Both the position numbers and the translations under genes were made by a program. From positions 1 to 64,000 of the forward strand of contig SCUS01000112.1 in the NCBI GenBank assembly GCA_004297725.1: 64,000 nucleotides of DNA, given 5' to 3'. Of the stretch, positions 20,752 to 29,704 are shown piece after piece. The stretch comes from Myxococcaceae bacterium. GTDB taxonomy: Bacteria; Myxococcota_A; Polyangia; Polyangiales; Ga0077539. The first letter of the stretch is position 1. Each line of letters starts with the position of its first letter. The notes below the pieces were generated by a model that worked only from the letters and a program-made list of their open reading frames with translations, did not search any database and was not told the origin of the DNA.

Positions 20752-22881
20752 ATGGCTGCGATCGACGCGTCATCCGCCCCCGATCCCCTCGACGGCCTCC
20801 TGTCCCGGGTGCCTCCCGCGCTCGCTCCCCTGGCGCGACTCGCCTTCAACTACTGGTGGTCCTGGCAGCCCGACGGGGAGGCGCTCTTTCGCGACGTCGA
20901 CCCCGAGCGCTGGGCGTCGTGCGAGCACAACCCGGTGCGCCTTCTCTCCGAGACCATGCTCCTCGACCGGGCCGCGGGCTCCGATCTCCCAGGGCGCTCG
21001 GCCGCAGCGCTGGCCCGCCTCGAGGCCGAGCTCGCCGCGCCCGCGGCGCCCACCGCCGGGGCGAGCGCGGAGCGCCCCATCGCCTATTTCTCCGCGGAGT
21101 TCGGCATCCACGAGTCGCTGCCGGTGTACGCCGGCGGCCTCGGGGTGCTCGCCGGAGACCTCCTGAAGCAGGCCTCCGACCTGCGGATGCCGCTGGTGGG
21201 AGTCGGCCTCTTCTACCGCCGCGGATACTTCCACCAGCGCCTCGACCTGAGCGGCCTCCAGCACGAGTTCTGGACCGAGCTGGACCCCGAGCGCCTCCCG
21301 ATGCGCCCGGTGCGCAGCGAAGACGGCAGCCCCGTCACGGTGCGCGTCGCGCTCCGAGGGCACGACGTGGCCCTCCGCCTCTGGCGCGTCGACGTCGGCC
21401 GCGTGCCGCTGCTGCTCCTCGACTCCAATGTCCCTGGCAACACGCCGGTCGACCGTGCGCTGACCAGCCAGCTCTACGTCGCCGAGCGCGACATGCGCCT
21501 GATGCAGTACGCAGCCCTCGGCATCGGCGGGGTCCGCGCCCTGCGCGCGCTCTCCATCGACGCCTCCCTCGTCCACCTCAACGAGGGCCACGCCGCGCTC
21601 GCTCCGCTGGAGCTGGCCCGCGGCCTCCGCGCGAGCGGCGCCTCCTTCGCGGAGTCGATCGCCGCGACCCGCCCCTCGGTCGTGTTCACCACGCACACGC
21701 CCGTCGCTGCGGGAAACGAGCGCTACGAGGCCTCGGACATCCGGCGCGTCCTGCCGGGTCTCTGCGAGGAGCTCGACGTGTCCGAAGACGAACTCTTCCA
21801 GCTCGGTCGTCACCCCGGTGCCGGGCACGGGTCCCCCCTCGGGATGACCGAGCTCGGGCTCCACACCAGCCGCGCGGCCAACGCGGTGAGCCGACGCCAC
21901 GGCGAGGTCGCCCGCGCCATGTGGCAGGGCTTCTTCCCAGGGCGCTCCCGGGACGAGGTGCCCATCACGCACGTCACCAACGGCGTTCACCTCGCGACCT
22001 GGATGAGGGCGCCGATGAGAGAGCTCCTCCGCCGCCACCTCGGCGACGACTGGGAGTCCGTGCAGAGCCACGCCGAGCGCTGGGAGCGCGTCTCGTCCAT
22101 CCCCGACGAGGAACTCTGGCAGGCGCGAAACGCCCTCCGCGCCTCGCTGGTGGAGATGGTCCGGCGGCGCAGCGTCCGCGACCGCCTCGACCGGGGCGAG
22201 GCCATCGACTACGTGGAGGCCGCCGCGAAGACCTTCGACGAGGGCGTGCTCACCGTCGGCTTCGCCCGCCGCGTGGCGACGTACAAGCGTCTTCACCTGC
22301 TGACCCGGAGCCCCGAGCGGGCCCTCGGGCTGCTGGGCTCCGACCGGCCCATCCAGGTGGTGATCGCGGGCAAGGCGCACCCGCTGGACGAGGACGCGAA
22401 GCACTTCGTACAGACCATCTTCGCGATGAAGCGGGCTCCGGGGGTTGGCACCCGGGTGGCCTTCCTCGAGGACTACGACATGGACCTCGCGCGCACGATG
22501 GTGGCCGGCTGCGACGTCTGGGTGAACATGCCCCGCCCCCCGAGCGAGGCCAGCGGAACCAGCGGGATGAAGGCCGTGCTCAACGGCACCCTTCACCTCA
22601 GCGTGCTCGACGGCTGGTGGAGCGAGGCCTTCGACGGAGCCAACGGCTGGGGCATCGCGAGCCCCGAGGGCGACGACCCCGCGGAGCAGGACCGTCGCGA
22701 CGCCGACCGGCTCTACAGCATCCTGGAGAGCGAGGCCGTCCCGGACTTCTACCAGCGCGACCCGCTCGGGCTGCCCCGCGCATGGCTGCAGCGCATCAAG
22801 CGCAGCCTCGTCTCCCTCGGCCCGCGCTTCAACGCCAAGCGGATGCTCGAGGACTACACGGCGCGCGTGTATTCCCGCTAA
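20752..22881 (+). CDS. glgP: Alpha-glucan (glycogen/maltodextrin) phosphorylase
   Basis: The protein has 709 residues. The ATG at 20752 was preferred to a TTG nine bases upstream. It has the N-terminal DUF3417 region typical of the short bacterial/archaeal alpha-glucan phosphorylases (LAFNYWWSWQPDGEALFRD), then the glycosyltransferase-35 core: YFSAEFGIHESLPVYAGGLG, VHLNEGHAALAPLEL, TTHTPVAAGNERY and HVTNGVHLATW. The pyridoxal-phosphate/phosphate region near the C-terminus is PSEASGTSGMKAVLNGT. The enzyme releases glucose 1-phosphate from alpha-1,4-glucans in the cytoplasm. The length (about 700) fits this clade rather than the 800-850 residue E. coli type. A hairpin immediately follows the stop. 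Confidence 0.93.
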   Translation: MAAIDASSAPDPLDGLLSRVPPALAPLARLAFNYWWSWQPDGEALFRDVDPERWASCEHNPVRLLSETMLLDRAAGSDLPGRSAAALARLEAELAAPAAPTAGASAERPIAYFSAEFGIHESLPVYAGGLGVLAGDLLKQASDLRMPLVGVGLFYRRGYFHQRLDLSGLQHEFWTELDPERLPMRPVRSEDGSPVTVRVALRGHDVALRLWRVDVGRVPLLLLDSNVPGNTPVDRALTSQLYVAERDMRLMQYAALGIGGVRALRALSIDASLVHLNEGHAALAPLELARGLRASGASFAESIAATRPSVVFTTHTPVAAGNERYEASDIRRVLPGLCEELDVSEDELFQLGRHPGAGHGSPLGMTELGLHTSRAANAVSRRHGEVARAMWQGFFPGRSRDEVPITHVTNGVHLATWMRAPMRELLRRHLGDDWESVQSHAERWERVSSIPDEELWQARNALRASLVEMVRRRSVRDRLDRGEAIDYVEAAAKTFDEGVLTVGFARRVATYKRLHLLTRSPERALGLLGSDRPIQVVIAGKAHPLDEDAKHFVQTIFAMKRAPGVGTRVAFLEDYDMDLARTMVAGCDVWVNMPRPPSEASGTSGMKAVLNGTLHLSVLDGWWSEAFDGANGWGIASPEGDDPAEQDRRDADRLYSILESEAVPDFYQRDPLGLPRAWLQRIKRSLVSLGPRFNAKRMLEDYTARVYSR

Positions 22882-22901
22882 GAGACCCGTCGCAGGTCTC
22901 T
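22881..22901 (+). terminator. Hairpin between glgP and pabB-like gene
   Basis: AGAGACC and GGTCTCT form a perfect 7-bp stem with a 7-nt loop that begins at the last base of the glgP stop codon and ends 7 nt before the next ATG. It is short and lacks a U-tract. It may attenuate read-through or sequester the start region of the downstream gene, which has no clear Shine-Dalgarno sequence. Confidence 0.4.
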
Positions 22902-22908
22902 CTCCCCG

Positions 22909-24108
22909 ATGCGCCCCACCGTGAACGCCGACCGCCCCACCTTCGCCGCGTGGCTCCACGCCGCGCAGACCCCCTCCTCGGCCGTCGCTCGCATCGACGA
23001 CCGCTCCTGGTCGCTCTCGCTCACCGAGACGCTCCTCCGCGTCCCCTACGACCGCCCCGACGGCGCCCTCGACGCCCTCGGCGACGCCCTCGACGCCCTC
23101 CACGCCACGCTCCCTCCCGACGGCGACCCCGACGCCCCCGTGGCGCTGCTCTGGGCCACCTACGACGCCTGCTGGCACGCGGCCTCGGCGCGCCCGGTCA
23201 CCGACCGCCGCCCCGCGGGCGACCGATGCCCGTCGGTGTTCCTGTCGAGGGTGCTGTGCTCGCAGCACCCGCAGAGCGCGCCGACCTCCGGGCACGGCCC
23301 CCTCCCTCCCTTCACCAGCGCCACCGACCGGACCGCGCACGCCGCCATGGTCGAGGCCGTGCGCTCCCGCATCCGCGACGGCGAGGTCTACCTGGTCAAC
23401 GTCGCCAGGATGATCCACCGGCCGTCGATGTCCGCGGAGGCCATCGCGTCGCGGGTAGACCGCTCCGACGCCACGCGCGCCCTGCTGGTGAGCGCGGGCG
23501 ACGTCCGCGTGGCCGCGATGTCCATGGAGCTCGCCCTCTCCTGGGACCGTCGCGCCGGCGTGGCCCTCTCCCGCCCCATCAAGGGCACGCGCCCCCGGCG
23601 CCCCGACCCCGTCGAGGACGCCCGCGAGGCCGAGGCCCTTCGCCTCGACGAGAAGGAGCGCGCCGAGAACGCCATGGCCGTCGACGTGCACCGCAACGAC
23701 CTCGGCCGCGTGGCCCTCCCCGGCGGGGTGACCGTGCCCGTCCTCTGCGGCGTGGAGCCCCACCGCTACGTGCACCACCTGGTCTCGACGGTGCGCGCCG
23801 AGGTCGACCCCGGGCTCTCCGCGAGGGCGATGCTCTCGGCGGTGCTCCCCCTCGGGTCGGTGACCGGCGCGCCCAAGCTCGCGGCCATGGAGACCATCGC
23901 CGCGCTCGAGGCCGAGCGGCGAGGGCTTTACACGGGGGTGTATGGGCTGGTCTTCGCAGACGGGCGGGTGGAGCTCACCGTGGCGATCCGCACGCTGGTG
24001 ACCGACCCCGCCGGCGCGCACTACGGCGTCGGCGGCGGGATCGTCTGGGACAGCGACCCGGCGAGGGAGTGGGACGAGCTGCTGTGGAAGCAGCGGGGGG
24101 TGGAGTGA
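22909..24108 (+). CDS. pabB: PabB/TrpE-type chorismate-utilising enzyme (aminodeoxychorismate synthase component I)
   Basis: The protein has 399 residues. The C-terminal chorismate-binding domain is intact: PIKGTRPRR near 224, ENAMAVDVHRNDLGRV near 255, HHLVSTVRAEVD, LPLGSVTGAPKLAAMETI and YGVGGGIVWDSDPAREWDE. PIKGT (rather than PIAGT) favours the PabB subfamily, which makes 4-amino-4-deoxychorismate for folate, over anthranilate synthase. The N-terminal region is short and divergent, and the usual SPE-F motif before the PIKGT strand reads SMELAL. No glutamine amidotransferase partner (PabA) or lyase (PabC) is in the window. It lies 27 bp after glgP, so some read-through is likely despite the unrelated function. 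Confidence 0.85.
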   Translation: MRPTVNADRPTFAAWLHAAQTPSSAVARIDDRSWSLSLTETLLRVPYDRPDGALDALGDALDALHATLPPDGDPDAPVALLWATYDACWHAASARPVTDRRPAGDRCPSVFLSRVLCSQHPQSAPTSGHGPLPPFTSATDRTAHAAMVEAVRSRIRDGEVYLVNVARMIHRPSMSAEAIASRVDRSDATRALLVSAGDVRVAAMSMELALSWDRRAGVALSRPIKGTRPRRPDPVEDAREAEALRLDEKERAENAMAVDVHRNDLGRVALPGGVTVPVLCGVEPHRYVHHLVSTVRAEVDPGLSARAMLSAVLPLGSVTGAPKLAAMETIAALEAERRGLYTGVYGLVFADGRVELTVAIRTLVTDPAGAHYGVGGGIVWDSDPAREWDELLWKQRGVE

Positions 24109-24137
24109 CCGGGTCTTACGTCAGGGCGTAAAGCCGG
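24109..24137. terminator. Bidirectional terminator-like hairpin between convergent genes
   Basis: CCGG at 24109-24112 and 24134-24137 flank an inner TTACG/CGTAA stem with loop TCAGGG. The loop contains the stop codon of the minus-strand cytochrome gene. Only 12 bp separate the two convergent stops, so this hairpin could serve both transcripts. Confidence 0.4.
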
Positions 24138-26973
24138 TGCAGAGGTCGAAGCTGCTGATGGTGGGGTGCGTGGGGAAGGGCACCGGGGTGGTCTGGTCGT
24201 CGATGCTCACGAGGTAGGCCGCGAGCTGACGGACGGCGGTGGCGCGCGCCGCGGGGTCGGCGCTGGCGACGAGGAAGTTCGCCGAGAGCGCCTGGTGGTG
24301 CGAGCGGAAGAGGTCGCTGAGCACCTCCTCCAGGGTGCGGGCGTTGCCCGCGTGGAAGAACGGGGCGCCGGTGCCCATGCCGACGAGCGACGGCGGGTTG
24401 AAGCCCGTGAAGCCCTGCGCGGGGGTGCCGTTGGCCTTCACCTCGAAGATGAAGTTGCTCACGCCCGTCGGGGCGACCGCGGTGGGCGCCCCGAGGGTGC
24501 CGCCGACGGTGCCGACCGAGCGCAGCACGCAGTTGATCTGGTCGCCGCTGCCGGCGAGGGCCGCGTTGGCGGCGCTGATGCGGAAGGTGGCGGTCCGACC
24601 GGCGTTGGCGCTCGGCGGGTTCAGCCCCGCGAAGGCCGTCGGAAAGCCGGTGTACGTCTGGACGCGAAGGGTGCCCGTCAGCGGGTTGTTGCGGGCCTCG
24701 CTGGGCTCGTAGAAGCGCCGCGAGACGGTCCAGAGGTTGGTGCCCGTCGGCGAGCCGTGGCAGCCGGCGCAGTTGCCCTCGGCGAAGAGCGCGGACCCGG
24801 CGGTCACGTCGGCGGCGACGAGGTTGCTGGGCGCGCGCGGCGGCCGGATGGTGCGGACGTAGAGGTCGATGTTCTCCCAGTCCTCGAGGAGCGAGCGCAC
24901 CGGCGCGGCGCCGGGGGTGCCCGCGGTGATGGCGCGGGTCGAGCCGCTCAGGCCGAACTGCGGGGTCGCGGTCGCCACGTTGCCCGCGGGGACGGGCGTG
25001 GTGCCGTCGGCGTGGATGCGGTCCTCGGGCACCGGGGGCATGGAGTTGGCGTGGACGAGCGCGCCGACGCCGCCGGAGGTGCCGCGGGTGTTGCCCTCGA
25101 AGTCGTGCACCTCATCGAGGATGCCGGTCCAGTTGAGGACGCGCTGGTGGGTGCCCGAGCGGTCGAAGGTGCCGTCGAGCGAGGTCGTCTGGCGAGGCCC
25201 GGCCGCGAAGGTCCAGGTGACGTTGTCGGTGAGGCCGTCGGGGTGGCAGCCCTCGCAGGAGCCCCAGCCCTGGCCGTTGCGCGACCAGCGGGCGAGGCCC
25301 GTGACGAAGAAGCGCCGCCCGATGTTGACCCGGTCCTCGGGGCTCGCCGCCGTCGGGGCGGGAGCCGACTGGACCACCGCCGCGGTGGCCTGGGCGCTCA
25401 GGTCGATGAGCGACAGGTTGCGGGTGTTCTCGTTGAGGGCGACGGCCCGCGCGCCCACGGTGTTGGCCACGGCGATGCCGATGGGCAGCCGCCCGGCGGC
25501 GGTTCCGGCGTTGAGGCCGATGAAGTGGAGCGCCGTCCCCTGGCCCACCTGGGCGAGGGAGAAGTCGGCGTTGAACTCCACGCGGAAGATCGCGTCGGAG
25601 CCATACGACGACACGTACGCCACGTTGCCGCCGCCCATCGGCAGGAAGGAGATGTCGTTGGGGACGAGCGGAAACCGCCGGGCGTTGGTGTCGGGCACCG
25701 CCGTCGCCGTGGCCGCGTAGCGGGTCTCGAACTCCCTGGTCAGCAGGACGTGGTGGTCCGTGTCCGGGAGGTTGGTGGTGAGGTTGATGAGCGAGATGGC
25801 CGCGAAGAGGTTCTGCTGCGAGTTGACCGGCCGGCGCGGCGACTCGCACACCGAGGTGACGAAGAGCCGGTCGCCCTTGATGGCCGCGGCGTAGAGCTGG
25901 TTGGGGAAGCACCCCGCCTCGGTCGAGGCGCTGGTGGTGCGGAAGGCCTGGAGGTTGATCGGGGCCGCGATCGCTCCGGTGCCCGCGTTGAAGCGGTACA
26001 CGAGGCCGCCGCGGTTGACGTCGAGCGCCGCCTCCCCGGCGGGCAGGGTGGAGAAGAGCGACGCGTCGATGGTCTGCGCGAAGAACTCCGTCACGTAGAC
26101 CGTCTCGTCGCTCTCGTCGGTGTCCAGGTCGTTGGTGACGACGATGGCGCGAGGGTGCGCGAGGCCGGCCCGCACGGTGGCCGCGGTGACCGACGGACCG
26201 AGCCTGCCGGTGCCTGCGAGCGTGGGGTTGAGGTTGATGGTGCGCGCGACGCTCATGGTCGCCCCGGAGACGTTGACGTCGGAGACCGTCCCGTCGGCCC
26301 AGTTGGCGACGTAGACGTGGCCGCCCAGCGGAGAGATCGCCAGGCCCGTGGGCTCCGAGCCGACGGTGACGCGCCCGGTGATCGTCGGCATCGTGCGGAG
26401 GTTGCCGATGCGGATGAGCTCCTGCGTGCGGCGGAGGATCACGTACGCCGTGTTGTCGTCGCTGCCGATGACGGCGGCCCAGGGCTCCGCGTCGGGGGTG
26501 GCGATGACCGTCGGGGCCATCGCGCTCGGCACGCCGGTGAGGGTGGTCGCGAAGATCGAGACGCTGTGGGCGGTGCGGTTGGTCGCGACGGTGATCCGGT
26601 CGTCGCTGGTCAGCACGACCGCCGAGCCGTGGGTGGCCGTGCGGCGCGCGGTGGCGGGCGTCCCGCTGTCCGTGGGCCCGGTGTCCGCGGGCGTCCCGCT
26701 GTCCGTGGGTCCGGTGTCCGCGGGCGTCCCGCTGTCCGTGGGCCCGGTGTCCGCGGGCCCGGTGTCCGTGGGCCCGGTGTCCGTGGGCGTCCCGGTGTCC
26801 GTGGGTCCGAGGTCCGTGGGTGTCCCGCTGTCGACCGGGCCCGAGTCGCCGGGTCCGAGGTCCGAGCCCGCATCGACGCCGCTATCGGTCACGGGCGCCG
26901 GATCGTCTCCGCACCCGAGCATCCCCAGCGACACCCCCACCACGAGCCCGCCAAGCCATTGTTGTTTCGCCAT
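24121..26973 (-). CDS. Beta-propeller lipoprotein with two c-type haem motifs
   Basis: The protein has 950 residues. Two ATGs are available; the second (26973) lies 6 nt after GGAGG, whereas the first abuts it, so the second was chosen. The signal ends in a GMLGC lipobox. It is followed by about 70 residues of DTGPTDSGTPA repeats, a flexible spacer. Residues about 110-550 form a YVTN/WD-like propeller (GLAISPLGGHVYVANWADG). The C-terminal part carries CEGCH and CAGCH haem c sites and a MauG/cytochrome-c-peroxidase-like end (APFFHAGNARTLEEVLSD). It is probably a surface electron-transfer protein or di-haem oxidase. The combination of propeller and two haem sites is seen in myxobacterial cell-surface proteins; the substrate is unknown. 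Confidence 0.85.
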   Translation of the reverse strand: MAKQQWLGGLVVGVSLGMLGCGDDPAPVTDSGVDAGSDLGPGDSGPVDSGTPTDLGPTDTGTPTDTGPTDTGPADTGPTDSGTPADTGPTDSGTPADTGPTDSGTPATARRTATHGSAVVLTSDDRITVATNRTAHSVSIFATTLTGVPSAMAPTVIATPDAEPWAAVIGSDDNTAYVILRRTQELIRIGNLRTMPTITGRVTVGSEPTGLAISPLGGHVYVANWADGTVSDVNVSGATMSVARTINLNPTLAGTGRLGPSVTAATVRAGLAHPRAIVVTNDLDTDESDETVYVTEFFAQTIDASLFSTLPAGEAALDVNRGGLVYRFNAGTGAIAAPINLQAFRTTSASTEAGCFPNQLYAAAIKGDRLFVTSVCESPRRPVNSQQNLFAAISLINLTTNLPDTDHHVLLTREFETRYAATATAVPDTNARRFPLVPNDISFLPMGGGNVAYVSSYGSDAIFRVEFNADFSLAQVGQGTALHFIGLNAGTAAGRLPIGIAVANTVGARAVALNENTRNLSLIDLSAQATAAVVQSAPAPTAASPEDRVNIGRRFFVTGLARWSRNGQGWGSCEGCHPDGLTDNVTWTFAAGPRQTTSLDGTFDRSGTHQRVLNWTGILDEVHDFEGNTRGTSGGVGALVHANSMPPVPEDRIHADGTTPVPAGNVATATPQFGLSGSTRAITAGTPGAAPVRSLLEDWENIDLYVRTIRPPRAPSNLVAADVTAGSALFAEGNCAGCHGSPTGTNLWTVSRRFYEPSEARNNPLTGTLRVQTYTGFPTAFAGLNPPSANAGRTATFRISAANAALAGSGDQINCVLRSVGTVGGTLGAPTAVAPTGVSNFIFEVKANGTPAQGFTGFNPPSLVGMGTGAPFFHAGNARTLEEVLSDLFRSHHQALSANFLVASADPAARATAVRQLAAYLVSIDDQTTPVPFPTHPTISSFDLCTGFTP
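26659..26757. repeat. 33-bp tandem repeat, three copies
   Basis: Three consecutive 33-bp units, nearly identical in sequence, start at 26659, 26692 and 26725; degenerate units continue to about 26840. On the minus strand each encodes the 11-residue unit DSGTPADTGPT in the linker of the haem lipoprotein. The copies may vary in number between strains. Confidence 0.85.
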
Positions 26974-27241
26974 CAGCATCCTCCACGTGACGCGATGCCC
27001 CCATAGGGCTCCAATGTCCCAATGACCGCCTGAGACCGCGCGGAAGACCGCGCGTACCCAACCGAAGAACCCCTGAGGCACCGAGTCCGCGACGCTAGCC
27101 GAGGAGCGACTGCGAGAACAATGATCAGTTGAACTTCGGGGCTGTCGGGGCTGCGCTGGGACAGGGCCCACCCCGGGGCAGCGTCGGAGGGGCCTCGGCT
27201 TGCCTTCGGGGGGGAGCGGGGGCTATGTGCCCGCCCTCCCA

Positions 27242-28861
27242 ATGATCCGACTTGATTCAGTGACCCGTCAGCATGGGCGTCAGATCCTCTTCCTCGACGC
27301 GTCGATGAGCGTCTTCCGCGGCGAGCGGGTGGGGCTGGTAGGGCCCAACGGCTCGGGCAAGAGTTCGATCTTCCGGCTCATCGTCGGGGAAGACCAGCCG
27401 GACGCCGGCAACGTGGTCATCGACAAGGGCGTGACCATCGGCTACTTCAACCAGACCGTCGGGGAGATGAGCGGCCGCACGGTGGTCGAGGAGACCATGG
27501 CGGGCGCCGGCGAGGTGGCCGACATCGCCCACGAGCTCCACCTGCTGGAGCTGGCGATGGGCGACCCCGACCGGGCCGACGAGATGGACGCCATCATCGA
27601 GCGCTTCGGCGAGGTGCAGTCGCGCTTCGACGAGCTCGACGGCTACGCGCTCGAGGCCCGGGCGAGGGAGATCCTCGCGGGGCTCTCCTTCGCGCCGGAG
27701 GTCCTCGACGACGACGTGGGCAAGCTCTCCGGCGGGTGGAAGATGCGCGTGGCGCTCGCCCGCATCCTGCTGATGCGCCCCGACGCGCTGCTGCTCGACG
27801 AGCCCACCAACCACCTGGACATCGAGTCCATCGTCTGGCTGGAGGGCTTCCTCCGCAACTTCGAGGGCGGCCTCATCATGACCTCGCACGACCGCGAGTT
27901 CATGAACCGCCTGGTCAACAAGATCGTCGACATCGACGGCGGCGAGCTCACCTCCTACACGGGCGACTACAGCTTCTACATGCAGCAGCGGGCGCTGGCC
28001 GAGGCGCACCACGAGGCGCACTACGCCCGGCAGCAGGCGATGCTGGCCAAGGAGCAGGCCTTCATCGACCGCTTCAAGGCCCGGGCGAGCCACGCCGCGC
28101 AGGTGCAGTCGCGGGTGAAGAAGCTGGAGAAGATCGACAAGGTCGAGGCCCCGAAGCGCCGCCGGGTCATCGAGTTCGACTTCCCCAAGCCGCCGCGCTC
28201 GGGCGACGACGTGGTGAAGCTCTCCGGGGTCTCCAAGGGCTGGGGCCGGCGGAAGATCTACGACGGCCTCGACCTGCTCATCCGCCGCAAGGAGCGCTGG
28301 TGCGTGATGGGCGTCAACGGCGCGGGCAAGAGCACGCTGCTCAAGCTGGTGGCGCGCGAGTCGCAGCCCGACTCCGGGTCGGTGACCATCGGGGCGAGCG
28401 TGAAGCTCGGGTACTTCTCGCAGCACGCGATGGACATCCTCGACCCCGGCCGCACGGTGCAGGAGGCCCTGGAGGCCGCGTACCCGAAGGCCTCCATCGC
28501 CTCGCTGCGCACGCTCCTCGGGTGCTTCGGCTTCTCCGGCGACGACGTGGAGAAGCGCTGCAAGGTGCTCTCCGGCGGAGAGCAGGCGCGCCTGGTGCTC
28601 GCGCGGATGATGTTCGACCCGCCCAATTTCCTGGTGCTCGACGAGCCCACCAACCACCTCGACCTCGACACCAAGGCGATGCTCACCCGGGTGCTGACGG
28701 AGTTCGAGGGCACGATGCTCTTCGTCTCCCACGACCGTCACTTCCTGGGCGCCATCTCCAACCGGGTGCTGGAGGTGACCGCCGAGGGCGTGCGCGCCTA
28801 CGGCGGCGGCTACTCGGAGTACGTGACCGAGTCGGGCCACGTGGCGCCCGGGGTGGGCTGA
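27242..28861 (+). CDS. ABC-F family ATPase (ribosome-associated, Uup/EttA/YheS-like)
   Basis: The protein has 539 residues. The ATG at 27242 starts directly with the first nucleotide-binding domain (MIRLDSVTRQHGRQIL); the upstream in-frame extension was rejected. Two complete ABC cassettes are present: Walker A GPNGSGKSS and GVNGAGKST, signatures LSGGWKMRVALAR and LSGGEQARLVLAR, and Walker B LLLDEPTNHLD and LVLDEPTNHLDLD. The charged inter-domain linker (residues about 240-325) contains the AHHEAHYARQQAMLAKEQAF and RVKKLEKIDKVE helices typical of ABC-F proteins. There are no membrane segments. Family members act on the ribosome E site in translation factor or antibiotic-protection roles. It stands alone, divergent from the haem lipoprotein. 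Confidence 0.92.
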   Translation: MIRLDSVTRQHGRQILFLDASMSVFRGERVGLVGPNGSGKSSIFRLIVGEDQPDAGNVVIDKGVTIGYFNQTVGEMSGRTVVEETMAGAGEVADIAHELHLLELAMGDPDRADEMDAIIERFGEVQSRFDELDGYALEARAREILAGLSFAPEVLDDDVGKLSGGWKMRVALARILLMRPDALLLDEPTNHLDIESIVWLEGFLRNFEGGLIMTSHDREFMNRLVNKIVDIDGGELTSYTGDYSFYMQQRALAEAHHEAHYARQQAMLAKEQAFIDRFKARASHAAQVQSRVKKLEKIDKVEAPKRRRVIEFDFPKPPRSGDDVVKLSGVSKGWGRRKIYDGLDLLIRRKERWCVMGVNGAGKSTLLKLVARESQPDSGSVTIGASVKLGYFSQHAMDILDPGRTVQEALEAAYPKASIASLRTLLGCFGFSGDDVEKRCKVLSGGEQARLVLARMMFDPPNFLVLDEPTNHLDLDTKAMLTRVLTEFEGTMLFVSHDRHFLGAISNRVLEVTAEGVRAYGGGYSEYVTESGHVAPGVG

Positions 28862-28865
28862 CCGC

Positions 28866-28891
28866 CGCGGGGAGTGTGTGGTACTCCCGCG
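28866..28891 (+). terminator. Hairpin after the ABC-F gene
   Basis: CGCGGGGAGT and ACTCCCGCG pair with one bulged G around a 7-nt loop, 5 bp after the ABC-F stop codon. No U-tract follows. Its position and stability suggest a terminator or processing hairpin ahead of the FKBP gene. Confidence 0.4.
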
Positions 28892-28948
28892 CGCCGCTCG
28901 AGCCCCCCTAAGAGGCCGGCGCGAACCATTACAGGAAGGTGTAAAACG

Positions 28949-29704
28949 ATGCGACGATGGATTCTCTGCACGACGCTGGCGCTCGGCGCCTGCAAGCCCG
29001 CGGCCCCGACGGCGCCTGCCCCGGCGGCCAACGCGCCGCTCACCACGGATGACCAGCGCACGCTCTACGCGCTGGGCCTGGTGATGGGTCAGCGCATGGA
29101 CGACTTCAGCCTGACGCCCGCCGAGCTGGCCGTCGTGCAGCGCGGCATCGCCGACAAGGTGACCGGGGCGCGGCCGCTGGTGGAGCTCAACGAGTGGGGC
29201 CCGCGCATCAACACGATGGCGCAGGCGAGGCAGGGTCGGCGCGCGGAGCAGGAGAAGGTCCGCGGCCGGGCCTACGCCGACACCGCGGCGCGCGAGACCG
29301 GGGCCGAGCGGCTGCCGTCGGGCCTGGTGTTCCGCACGCTTCGCGAGGGCAACGGCCCGACGCCGACGCCGGCCAACACGGTGCGGGTGCACTACCGCGG
29401 CACGCTCATCGACGGCACCGAGTTCGACAGCTCGTACACCCGCGGCGAGCCGGTGGAGTTCCCCCTCAACGGCGTCGTCCCGTGCTGGACGGAGGGCGTC
29501 CAGCGCATCCGCGTGGGCGGCAAGGCGCGCCTGGTGTGCCCGTCGGACATCGCCTACGGCGACCGCGGCCAGCGGGGCATCCCCCCCGGCGCGACGCTCA
29601 ACTTCGAGGTCGAGCTCATCGGCATCGTCGGCGCCCCCGGCGCGGGTGACGCCGCCGTGGCCCCGACGCCGACCGCGCCGCCGACCCCGCCTCCCGCGCA
29701 CTGA
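28949..29704 (+). CDS. FKBP-type peptidyl-prolyl cis-trans isomerase lipoprotein
   Basis: The protein has 251 residues. The start ATG lies 9 nt after AGGAAGG; MRRWILCTTLALGACKP gives a short signal with a LGAC lipobox. Residues 35-115 form the helical N-terminal dimerisation domain found in FkpA and Mip (LTTDDQRTLYALGLVMGQRM). The FKBP fold spans about 125-230: VRVHYRGTLIDGTEFDSSY, GVVPCWTEGVQRIRVGGKA, SDIAYGDRG, IPPGATLNFEVELIGI. It is an envelope folding catalyst that isomerises Xaa-Pro bonds. The tail is Pro/Ala-rich. A cysteine replaces the usual hydrophobic residue in VVPCWTEG, and a second lies in ARLVCPSDIAYG, so a domain disulfide is possible. Confidence 0.92.
   Translation: MRRWILCTTLALGACKPAAPTAPAPAANAPLTTDDQRTLYALGLVMGQRMDDFSLTPAELAVVQRGIADKVTGARPLVELNEWGPRINTMAQARQGRRAEQEKVRGRAYADTAARETGAERLPSGLVFRTLREGNGPTPTPANTVRVHYRGTLIDGTEFDSSYTRGEPVEFPLNGVVPCWTEGVQRIRVGGKARLVCPSDIAYGDRGQRGIPPGATLNFEVELIGIVGAPGAGDAAVAPTPTAPPTPPPAH

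Noticed and set aside
19263..24131. 1622-codon plus-strand frame over glgP and pabB
   Set aside because: It is an out-of-frame shadow of three real genes on the same strand.
26659..26840. Tandem repeat as CRISPR array
   Set aside because: 33-bp units are directly adjacent without spacers and encode an in-frame DSGTPADTGPT linker.
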